DNA from: Streptomyces noursei ATCC 11455
GTDB lineage: Bacteria; Actinomycetota; Actinomycetes; Streptomycetales; Streptomycetaceae
DNA length: 64,000 bases
Reading direction: 5' to 3'
Assembly (NCBI RefSeq): GCF_001704275.1
Contig: NZ_CP011533.1
Location: 7,068,001-7,132,000, forward strand
Part shown: in pieces, positions 56,576 to 64,000 of the stretch
Position numbering within the stretch: the stretch's first letter is position 1
How the letters are laid out: every line of letters starts with the position of its first letter
Notes under the pieces: generated by a model
What the model was told of the DNA's origin: nothing
What the model saw: only the letters and a program-made list of their open reading frames with translations
Database searches by the model: none
Program-made: the position numbers and the translations under genes

Positions 56576-57228
56576 CCGACGGCGGCAAGGCGCCGAGCCC
56601 CCGCGGGGCCGCGATCGGCCGGCGGATCGGCATCGGGCTGATGTACGGCCTGTGGAAGCCGCGGGTGCTGGGCGCCTGGCGGGTGCCGGCCTCCGGACCG
56701 GTCATCCTCGCCGTCAACCACTCCCACGGCATCGACGGCCCGATGCTGATGGGCACCGCACCCCGACCGGTGCACTTCCTGATCAAGAAGGAAGCCTTCG
56801 CCGGCCCGCTGGACCCGTTCCTGCGGGGCATCGGCCAGCTGAAGGTGGACCGTCAGGCAGCCGACCGCAAGGCGATCACCGACGCGCTCGACGTGCTGGC
56901 GGGCGGCGGAGTGCTGGGGATCTTCCCGGAGGGCACCCGCGGCGAGGGCGACTTCGCCTCCCTGCGGGCCGGCCTCGCGTACTTCGCGGTGCGCTCCGGC
57001 GCCCAGGTCGTCCCGGTGGCGGTGCTCGGCAGCACCGACCACCCCAGCCGGCTCAGCCCGGCCGTGCCGCGGCTGCGCGGCCGCATCGACGTCGTCTTCG
57101 GCGACGCCTTCGAGGCGGGCGACGGCAGCGGGCGGCGCACCCGTAAGGCGCTGGACGAGGCGACCGTACGGATCCAGGAGCGGTTGACCGCCCACCTGGC
57201 ACAGGCCCGGCGCCTTACCGGGCGCTGA
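56572..57228 (+). CDS. 1-acyl-sn-glycerol-3-phosphate acyltransferase (PlsC-like)
   Basis: 218 aa. The acyltransferase motif NHSHGIDGP (H-x4-D), [10 protein letters not shown], and [24 protein letters not shown] are intact. It likely adds the second acyl chain in phosphatidic acid synthesis; other acceptors cannot be excluded. GTG 56572 overlaps the cmk stop. The arrangement cmk-plsC-der is usual in Streptomyces. Confidence 0.93.
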   Translation: MTDGGKAPSPRGAAIGRRIGIGLMYGLWKPRVLGAWRVPASGPVILAVNHSHGIDGPMLMGTAPRPVHFLIKKEAFAGPLDPFLRGIGQLKVDRQAADRKAITDALDVLAGGGVLGIFPEGTRGEGDFASLRAGLAYFAVRSGAQVVPVAVLGSTDHPSRLSPAVPRLRGRIDVVFGDAFEAGDGSGRRTRKALDEATVRIQERLTAHLAQARRLTGR

Positions 57229-57298
57229 CCGACACTTGAGCAGTGGGCCCTCCACCAAGCGGCCCACCGACCACATGGATGAACGAGGAACGGACTTC

Positions 57299-58771
57299 AT
57301 GAACGAGCAGATCCCCGCCGGCGACGAGCACGGTGCGCTGGGCGACGCCGAGTACGCGGAGTTCATGGAGCTCGCCGCGGAAGAGGGCTTCGACCTGGAG
57401 GAGGTCGAGGGCGACATCGCCGCGGCCGGCCACGGCCCGCTCCCGGTCCTCGCCGTCATCGGCCGCCCCAACGTCGGCAAGTCGACGCTGGTGAACCGCA
57501 TCATCGGCCGCCGCGAGGCGGTCGTCGAGGACCGGCCGGGCGTCACCCGCGACCGGGTCACCTACGAGGCCGACTGGAACGGCCGCCGCTTCAAGGTCGT
57601 CGACACCGGCGGCTGGGAGCAGGACGTCCTCGGCATCGACGCGTCGGTCGCGATGCAGGCCGAGTTCGCCATCGAGGCCGCCGACGCGGTGGTCTTCGTG
57701 GTGGACTCCAAGGTCGGCGCCACCGACACCGATGAGGCCGTGGTCAAGCTGCTGCGCCGCTCCGGCAAGCCGGTGGTCCTGGTCGCCAACAAGGTCGACG
57801 GCGCGTCCGGCGAGGCCGACGCCGCCATGCTCTGGTCGCTGGGCCTGGGCGAGCCGTACCCGGTCTCCGCGCTGCACGGCCGGGGCACCGGCGACATGCT
57901 CGACGCGGCGCTGGACGCGCTCCCCGAGGCGCCCGCGCAGACCTTCGGCGGCGGCGTCGGCGGCCCCCGCCGGATCGCCCTGATCGGCCGCCCGAACGTC
58001 GGCAAGTCGTCGCTGCTGAACAAGCTCGCCCGCGAGGAGCGGGTGGTCGTCAACGAGCTCGCCGGCACCACCCGCGACCCGGTCGACGAGCTGATCGAAC
58101 TGGGCGGCAAGACCTGGAAGTTCGTGGACACCGCCGGCATCCGCCGCCGGGTGCACCTCCAGGAGGGCGCCGACTACTACGCCTCGCTGCGCACCGCCGC
58201 GGCCGTGGAGAAGGCCGAGGTGGCGGTTGTCCTGATCGACGCCGGCGAGTCCATCAGCGTCCAGGACCAGCGGATCATCACGATGGCCGTGGAGGCCGGC
58301 CGGGCCCTGGTCATCGCCTACAACAAGTGGGACAACCTCGACGAGGAGCGCCGCTTCTACCTGGAGCGGGAGATCGAGCGGGACCTCGTCCAGATCCCGT
58401 GGGCGATGCGGGTCAACGTCTCCGCGCGCACCGGCCGGCACATGGAGAAGCTCGTGCCGGCGATCGAGACCGCGCTGGCCGGCTGGGAGACCCGGATCCC
58501 CACCGGGCGGCTGAACGCCTTCCTCGGCGAGATCGTGTCCTCCCACCCGCACCCGATCCGCGGCGGCAAGCAGCCCCGGATCCTCTTCGGCACCCAGGCC
58601 GGCACCAAGCCGCCGCGCTTCGTGCTCTTCGCCTCGGGCTTCCTGGAGGCGGGCTACCGTCGCTTCGTCGAGCGCCGGCTGCGCGAGGAATTCGGCTTCG
58701 AGGGGACGCCGATCCACATCTCGGTGCGGGTGCGCGAGAAGCGCGGCACCAAGAACAGCAAGAAGAAGTAG
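57299..58771 (+). CDS. der: Ribosome-assembly GTPase Der (EngA)
   Basis: 490 aa. An acidic N-terminal ~50 residues (actinobacterial feature) precede two G domains: G1 [14 protein letters not shown] with DTGGWEQD and NKVD, then G1 [14 protein letters not shown] with DTAGIRRR and NKWD. The C-terminal KH-like domain ends in basic [10 protein letters not shown]. It binds the 50S subunit during maturation. ATG 57299 follows AGGAA by nine bases; an open frame extends 21 codons upstream. Confidence 0.96.
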   Translation: MNEQIPAGDEHGALGDAEYAEFMELAAEEGFDLEEVEGDIAAAGHGPLPVLAVIGRPNVGKSTLVNRIIGRREAVVEDRPGVTRDRVTYEADWNGRRFKVVDTGGWEQDVLGIDASVAMQAEFAIEAADAVVFVVDSKVGATDTDEAVVKLLRRSGKPVVLVANKVDGASGEADAAMLWSLGLGEPYPVSALHGRGTGDMLDAALDALPEAPAQTFGGGVGGPRRIALIGRPNVGKSSLLNKLAREERVVVNELAGTTRDPVDELIELGGKTWKFVDTAGIRRRVHLQEGADYYASLRTAAAVEKAEVAVVLIDAGESISVQDQRIITMAVEAGRALVIAYNKWDNLDEERRFYLEREIERDLVQIPWAMRVNVSARTGRHMEKLVPAIETALAGWETRIPTGRLNAFLGEIVSSHPHPIRGGKQPRILFGTQAGTKPPRFVLFASGFLEAGYRRFVERRLREEFGFEGTPIHISVRVREKRGTKNSKKK

Positions 58772-58807
58772 CAGCGACGATCCGACCCCGCGGCGGCCCG
58801 GCCGGTG

Positions 58808-59224
58808 TCAGCGGCCGCCGTGGCGTCGGGAACCGTCCCGCGGCCCCGGCGGCAGCGCCGCCGGCAACTGCCCCCGCGGCCGGAACGGCTGCCGGCCCAC
58901 CACCTCCCACTGCGTCGGTGCCGCCGCGCCGCCGCCCCAGTTGCCGCCGCGCAACGCTTCCGGCACCTCCGGCTCGTCCGTACGGTCCCCGGGCAGCGCC
59001 CGGAAGGCGCGGCGGTACTCGGCGTACAGCGCGTCATAGATCGGCGTGGCCGAACCGCGGTCGACGCCGCGCGGCGCCGCGGCTTCCCGGGACGGACGCA
59101 TGCCGGGGATGGGGTGGGGGAACGGGGCGCGGGAGGGGGGCTCGTATGCGTGCACGTAGGTGCCAACGACCCCGGTGCCCCCGGGATGCGGCTTTCGGGA
59201 GGAAATGGCCGATCGCGGGCGCAA
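58808..59224 (-). CDS. Conserved Streptomyces protein of unknown function
   Basis: Up to 138 aa. No domain recognised. A short compositionally normal core (PIYDALYAEYRRAFRALPGDRTDEPEVPEALRGG with WEVVGRQPF) suggests a real gene; both ends are Pro/Arg/Gly-rich. Start uncertain: TTG 59224 gives the longest form, GTG 59155 gives 115 aa starting at MHAYEPP. Convergent with der (36-bp gap). Confidence 0.55.
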   Translation of the reverse strand: MRPRSAISSRKPHPGGTGVVGTYVHAYEPPSRAPFPHPIPGMRPSREAAAPRGVDRGSATPIYDALYAEYRRAFRALPGDRTDEPEVPEALRGGNWGGGAAAPTQWEVVGRQPFRPRGQLPAALPPGPRDGSRRHGGR

Positions 59225-59272
59225 TCCCGCCCCATTGGACGGTCATGCTCCCGCGATCGGATTGCCGGACGG

Positions 59273-60061
59273 TCAGGTTCCGGCCAGCGGCATCGAGGCC
59301 GCGACCAGCAGGCCCTTGGCCGCCGCCTGCTCCAGCGCCTGGCGCATCAGGTCCTCGCGCGGCTGATGGCCGATGGTTCCCGAGGGCGCGGCGTACATCA
59401 GCACGGTCCGGGCCTTGTTGGCCGCGGTGCGCCAGCCGTCCGAGACGGCCAGCGGCTGATGGGCCTGCCACCAGGCGGACTGGCTGCCGGCCGTGCCGGG
59501 CTGGAGCACGGCGTGCAGCTTGCCCATGGCCAGCAGCGCGGACCAGCCCTCGATCGGGGCGGGGGGCGTGTTCATGTCCCGCACCGGGGTGAAGCCGTGC
59601 TCCAGGAGGAGCGGCAGGAAGTCGTCGTCCAGGCTGGTCGAACCCGGGCGGGCGATCGGGCCGTTGGGCTCGACCACGAGGGCGGGGTGCAGCTCGTCCC
59701 TGATCAGCACCAGGCCGCAGGTGATGCCCAGGGTGGCCTGGCGGTCGTTGGTGGGGATCGGGGCGGCCGGGGCACCGGCGGAGTTGTCGCCGGTGATGGA
59801 GCGCACGGCCCCGCGGAGCTGCTCCTCGGCGACCGGCACGACCTGCGACGGGATGCACGTGGCATGGGCGAACGCGAGCACCGCGGTCTCCTCGCCGACG
59901 AACAGGACGGTGCTGGTGCGCTCCTGCTCGCTGTTGCCGGGCGTGCGGCACGAGGTGCAGTCATAGCTGCCGGGGGCGTCTTCTCCGGCCAGCAGGCGGT
60001 CGGCTTCTTCGTCGCCGATCTCGGCGCGAACGTCGTCGCTGACGTCGAGCATGCGCGGCAC
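59273..60061 (-). CDS. Conserved actinobacterial protein of unknown function
   Basis: 262 aa from GTG 60061 (GGAG six bases upstream), starting MPRMLDVSDDVRAEIGDEEADRLLAG. Notable residues are a CTSC pair near 36-39 and FAHATC near 63, which could bind a metal; an acidic middle and an Ala-rich end follow. No signal peptide or membrane segment. ATG 60082 upstream is possible but lacks a ribosome binding site. I do not recognise a characterised family. Confidence 0.72.
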   Translation of the reverse strand: MPRMLDVSDDVRAEIGDEEADRLLAGEDAPGSYDCTSCRTPGNSEQERTSTVLFVGEETAVLAFAHATCIPSQVVPVAEEQLRGAVRSITGDNSAGAPAAPIPTNDRQATLGITCGLVLIRDELHPALVVEPNGPIARPGSTSLDDDFLPLLLEHGFTPVRDMNTPPAPIEGWSALLAMGKLHAVLQPGTAGSQSAWWQAHQPLAVSDGWRTAANKARTVLMYAAPSGTIGHQPREDLMRQALEQAAAKGLLVAASMPLAGT

Positions 60062-60084
60062 GGGTGGCTCCTCGATCTTCATGA

Positions 60085-60936
<852 letters not shown>

Positions 60937-60950
60937 GCCCCGCACGGCAT

Positions 60951-60976
60951 CCGGGGAACGGCGCCCCGCTCCCCGG
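60951..60976 (+). terminator. Hairpin after the Rpf-like gene
   Basis: CCGGGGA (60951-60957) pairs with TCCCCGG (60970-60976) over a 12-nt GC-rich loop, 15 nt after the stop. Confidence 0.5.
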
Positions 60977-61165
60977 AAAGAGTTCCCGCCGCGCCATACC
61001 GATGCCCTAACTTTTTCGGCACGACTTGGCCAATACCCCCAACCCCGAAGACCGTTTTGCGGTCTTATCTTTCAACAGCCGGACGCCGGGCGCCGCCACC
61101 AGGGCGGCCGTCCGGATCGCGGGGGGACCAGGAAGAGCGCGAGGGACCAGGGGGCACCGGGACGG

Positions 61166-62425
61166 ATGCACATCTCATTCCTGCTTCACCATGCCTACGG
61201 CGCCGGTGAGACGGCCCGCGCCACCTTCAGCCTGGCGGACGCCCTCGCCGTCCACCACGACGTGGAGATCGTCTCCGTCCTGCGGCACCGCGACGCCCCG
61301 GCGCTCGACCTCGCCCCCCGGGTCGCGCTGCGGCACCTGGTGGACCTCCGCGAGCACGCCCCGGCCGGGGACCGGACGGACCCGGCGCACGCCCGGCCCG
61401 CCAAGGTCTTCCCGGCCGCCGAACCGTGCTTCGGCCAGTACAGCGAGCTCACCGACCGCCGGATCGCCGCACACCTGCGCCGGACCGAGGCCGACGTGGT
61501 GATCGGCACCCGGCCCGGCCTCACCGTGCACATCGCCCGGCAGACCCGCCGCGGGCCGCTCCGGGTCGGTCAGGAGTCGCACTGCCTGGCCGCCCACGGC
61601 CGGCAGCTGCGGTTGGCGCTGCGCGGCGCCTACCCGCGGTTGGACGCGCTGGTCACCGCCACGGAGGCGGACGCCCGCGCCCACCTGCGCCGGCTGCGGC
61701 TGCCCGGCGTCCGCGTCGCGGCGGTGCCCCGCGCGGTCCCGGCACCGCGGCTGGCGCCCGCCGACGGCACCGGCCGGTGGGTGGTCGCCGCCGGCCGGCT
61801 CACCCGGGCCAAGCGCTACGACGTACTCGTCCGGGCCTTCGCCGCGGTGGTCGCCGAACGCCCCGACTGGCGCCTGCGGATCTACGGCGGCGGGCCGGAG
61901 AAGCCCGCGCTGCGCGCCCTGATCGACGAACTCGACCTCTACAACCACGTCTTCCTGATGGGGCCGGCCGGCCCGCTGGAGTCCGAGTGGGCCAAGGGCG
62001 CCGTCGCCGTGGACCCCGCCGACCGGGAGCCCGCCGGGACGGTCCTCGCCGAGGCGCTGCGCTGCGGACTGCCCGCCGTCGCCACCGACAGCCCCTACGG
62101 GCCGGGCGAGCTCGTCGAGGACGGGGTCACCGGCCGGCTGGTGCCCGCCGGCCACCCCTCGGCGCTGGCCGCGGCCCTGCTGGAGCTGATCGGCGACACC
62201 GCCCGCCGGACCCGGATGGGCGCTGCCGCCCTCGCCGCGTCCGACCGCTTCGACCCGGCCGCGGTCGCCGGGCGGCACGCCGCGCTCTTCGGCGAACTGC
62301 TCGACCGGCGGCGCGGCAGCGGACTGCGCGGCTCCCTGCACCGCGTACGGGGAACCCTGATCGGCGGCGCCTACGCCACCAAGGATGCGGCCCGCGCCGC
62401 GGTGAGAGGGGTGCGGACGGTATGA
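61166..62425 (+). CDS. Glycosyltransferase family 4 protein
   Basis: 419 aa, GT-B fold. N-terminal HISFLLHHAYGAGETARATFSLADAL; C-terminal VVAAGRLTRAKRYDVLVRAFA, LRIYGGGPEKPALRALIDELDL and the sugar-nucleotide-binding AEALRCGLPAVATDSPYGPGELV. In the retaining E-x7-E motif the first acidic residue lies in DREPAGTVLAEAL. A ~45-residue basic tail follows. It overlaps the next gene by four bases (ATGA), so the two products probably act together. Acceptor unknown. Confidence 0.88.
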   Translation: MHISFLLHHAYGAGETARATFSLADALAVHHDVEIVSVLRHRDAPALDLAPRVALRHLVDLREHAPAGDRTDPAHARPAKVFPAAEPCFGQYSELTDRRIAAHLRRTEADVVIGTRPGLTVHIARQTRRGPLRVGQESHCLAAHGRQLRLALRGAYPRLDALVTATEADARAHLRRLRLPGVRVAAVPRAVPAPRLAPADGTGRWVVAAGRLTRAKRYDVLVRAFAAVVAERPDWRLRIYGGGPEKPALRALIDELDLYNHVFLMGPAGPLESEWAKGAVAVDPADREPAGTVLAEALRCGLPAVATDSPYGPGELVEDGVTGRLVPAGHPSALAAALLELIGDTARRTRMGAAALAASDRFDPAAVAGRHAALFGELLDRRRGSGLRGSLHRVRGTLIGGAYATKDAARAAVRGVRTV

Positions 62426-63375
62426 ACGCCTCGACGCAGTCACCCGTGACCGGGCCCGGAGCGGCCGACCGACCGCGGCGGACCGCCGCGGCAGGAGGAG
62501 GGGCGCCGGTGCCCGTGGACCTGAAGGCCGACTGCATCGCGGACTCCGCGGGCGGCCTCACCTTCGATCTGAACGTCCCCCAGGGCACCGGCACCACCTG
62601 GAGCGCGGCCCTGGTGCTGCGGCTGCGGGCCGGTACCGACGACACCGGCACCGCCGCCGGCGGCCCGGACGGCACCGCCGCCGACAACGAGGTGCGGCTG
62701 CCGCTCGGACCCAACGGCCCCGGTCGGCTGCGCGCCGTCCTGCCCAGCACCGTCGCCCTCGCCGAGGGGCGCTGGCACGCCTTCGCCGACCTCGGAGACG
62801 GCGCCGACCCGCGCCGGCTGCTGCCCGGCGTCAACGATCTGCGGTCGCTGGTGGACCGCCGGCCGCTGGCGGCCATCGGCCGACTCGGCGTGCGCATCCC
62901 CTACGCCACCAAGCTGGGCAACCTCGCACTGCGCAGCTGGCTGCGCGGGCCGCACGCCGAGGCCGGCGACATCCTGGTCGGCCCCGAGGGCATCACCGTC
63001 ACCGGCCGCCTGTACGGGGCGAGTCCGGCGGCCGACGCCCATGCGGAGGCCCGCGCCCGCCGCGCCGGCCAGGACCCGGTCGCCGTCCCGCTGACCGTCG
63101 AGGGACCGACCTTCCGCTTCACCCTCCCCTACGGGGAGTTGGCCGCCCACTGGCGGCGCGGCAGCGAGCCCTGGGACCTGTGGCTGTGCCCCGCCGAGGA
63201 CCTGCCGCCGGTCCGGATCGCCCGGCTCCTGGACGACGTCCCGGAGAAGGAGCAGGTGTTCAGCTATCCGGCGCGGCCGGTGCCGGCACCGGCCGGGGAG
63301 CTCAGGATCGGCCCGTACTACACGCTCGACAACGACCTGGCCGTACGGGTCACCGGTCCGGTCGGCCGGGAGTAG
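62422..63375 (+). CDS. Unknown protein coupled to the glycosyltransferase
   Basis: 317 aa, no signal peptide. Predicted beta-rich: alternating short strands (LTFDLNVPQG, WSAALVLRLRAG, GRLRAVLPSTVALAEGRWHAFADLGDG) and a repeat of the same pattern in the second half (VAVPLTVEGPTFRFTLPYGEL, WDLWLCPAEDLPPVRIARLLDD). The end, LRIGPYYTLDNDLAVRVTGP, reads like a conserved tail. No catalytic motif recognised. Translational coupling with the GT4 gene suggests an accessory role in glycan or natural-product glycosylation. Confidence 0.72.
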   Translation: MNASTQSPVTGPGAADRPRRTAAAGGGAPVPVDLKADCIADSAGGLTFDLNVPQGTGTTWSAALVLRLRAGTDDTGTAAGGPDGTAADNEVRLPLGPNGPGRLRAVLPSTVALAEGRWHAFADLGDGADPRRLLPGVNDLRSLVDRRPLAAIGRLGVRIPYATKLGNLALRSWLRGPHAEAGDILVGPEGITVTGRLYGASPAADAHAEARARRAGQDPVAVPLTVEGPTFRFTLPYGELAAHWRRGSEPWDLWLCPAEDLPPVRIARLLDDVPEKEQVFSYPARPVPAPAGELRIGPYYTLDNDLAVRVTGPVGRE

Positions 63376-63384
63376 GGGCGGCCC

Positions 63385-64000
63385 GTGGAAGGGGAGTGCG
63401 GTGCGGCGCCGCTGGGGATCGGGGAGTTGGCCCGCCGCGCGGGGGTGACGGTCAAGACCGTGCGGCACTACTCCGACGCCGGGCTGCTGCCGGAGGCCGA
63501 CCGCAGCGCCGGCGGGCACCGCCGCTACGGTCTGGACGACCTGGACCGGCTGCACCGGATCCGCGATCTGCGGGCCGTCGGGATGCCGCTGCCCGCCGTG
63601 GCCCAGGCGCTGGCGGGCGGTTCCTTGGAGCATGCCCTGGCCGCCCAACTCGACGCCGTCGGCGGCCAGTTGACCGCGCTGCGCTGGCGGGAGGCCGCGC
63701 TGCGCGCGCTGACCGCCGCCCCCGAGGAGCGTCGTCCGGAGCTGCTGCGCCTGCTGGGCGGTCTGCCGCAGCCGCCCACCAGCGACGCGCTGGTCCGGTT
63801 CTGGCACCGGCAGTTGCCCCGTGCGCTGCCGCCCGCGGTGCGCGCCGCCGTGGTCGAGGCCGCGGTGCCCGCCCCGCCCGCCGACCCCCGGCCCGCCCAG
63901 GTCGTCGGCTACGCCCGGCTCCACGCGCTCGCCATGGACCGCGACGGCGGGCTGGCCGCGCGCTGCCGCCGGGTGCGCGCGGCCGCCGCGCTGCCGGGGG
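63385..64000 (+). CDS. MerR family transcriptional regulator (partial, cut by window end)
   Basis: At least 205 aa; no stop before the end of the window. The N-terminal winged helix GIGELARRAGVTVKTVRHYSDAGLLPEADRSAGGHRRYGLDDLDRL is typical MerR. The following region (AQALAGGSLEHALAAQLDAVGGQLTAL) is the dimerisation helix, and the effector domain is incomplete. GTG 63385 is preceded by AGGGG and lies nine bases after the preceding gene. The effector cannot be predicted. Confidence 0.88.
   Translation, partial: MEGECGAAPLGIGELARRAGVTVKTVRHYSDAGLLPEADRSAGGHRRYGLDDLDRLHRIRDLRAVGMPLPAVAQALAGGSLEHALAAQLDAVGGQLTALRWREAALRALTAAPEERRPELLRLLGGLPQPPTSDALVRFWHRQLPRALPPAVRAAVVEAAVPAPPADPRPAQVVGYARLHALAMDRDGGLAARCRRVRAAAALPG

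Overview
High-GC actinobacterial chromosome, almost certainly Streptomyces. The evidence is GC-rich third positions, frequent GTG/TTG starts, GTGA/ATGA overlaps between genes, a 16S-23S-5S operon without spacer tRNAs, a desferrioxamine (desABCD) cluster with DmdR/IdeR-type iron boxes, and Spo0M. Most of the window is the actinobacterial core block known from Mycobacterium tuberculosis (mpg ... TPR protein, HAD phosphatase, small protein, tlyA, nadK, recN ... pyrG, Nudix ... parA, scpA, scpB, rluB, cmk, der), with accessory genes inserted at several points.

Layout. 0-5 kb: SPFH membrane protein, TauE/SafE permease, HNH nuclease, PEBP-family protein, Spo0M and 3-methyladenine glycosylase. 5-10.9 kb: a complete rRNA operon with tandem promoters and a strong terminator. 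11-12.7 kb: a TPR protein with a ~330-residue Arg/Asp/Gly/Phe repeat tail. 12.8-18.2 kb: desD-desC-desB-desA (minus strand) under an iron box. 18.3-20.7 kb: DUF1015 protein and HAD phosphatase. 20.8-26.4 kb: siderophore-interacting reductase, binding lipoprotein, two FecCD permeases and an ATPase around a second iron box; a 92-bp unit repeated three times lies between the permease genes. 26.3-32.3 kb: SCP-2 protein, small protein, tlyA, nadK, S41 peptidase lipoprotein, recN. 32.3-39.7 kb: MraY-like membrane protein, glycosyltransferase, PucR regulator, GH64 glucanase, GH15 hydrolase, where M. tuberculosis has steA-steB. 40-46.1 kb: pyrG, Nudix hydrolase, STAND-like NTPase/TPR protein, alanine dehydrogenase. 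46.4-51.4 kb: ParA-like ATPase, ribbon-helix-helix candidate, MITE-like palindrome, scpA, scpB, rluB-type synthase. 51.5-54.1 kb: ADP-ribosylglycohydrolase and two RlaP-like nucleotidyltransferases. 54.2-58.8 kb: aroH, tyrA, cmk, acyltransferase, der. 58.8-64 kb: two conserved unknown proteins, Rpf/LysM protein, glycosyltransferase with a coupled unknown partner, and a truncated MerR regulator.

How the genes fit together. The des enzymes convert lysine to desferrioxamine-type siderophores; the adjacent lipoprotein/permease/ATPase system would import the ferric complex and the SIP flavoprotein would release iron, with iron boxes controlling both halves. ParA-RHH-ScpAB points to chromosome organisation and segregation. 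The ADP-ribosylglycohydrolase/RlaP trio, with a 38-nt palindrome covering its ribosome binding site, is the best candidate for an undercharacterised (RNA or ADP-ribose repair) system. The triple translationally coupled micro-ORF array and the RGG-like TPR protein are the other strongest oddities.
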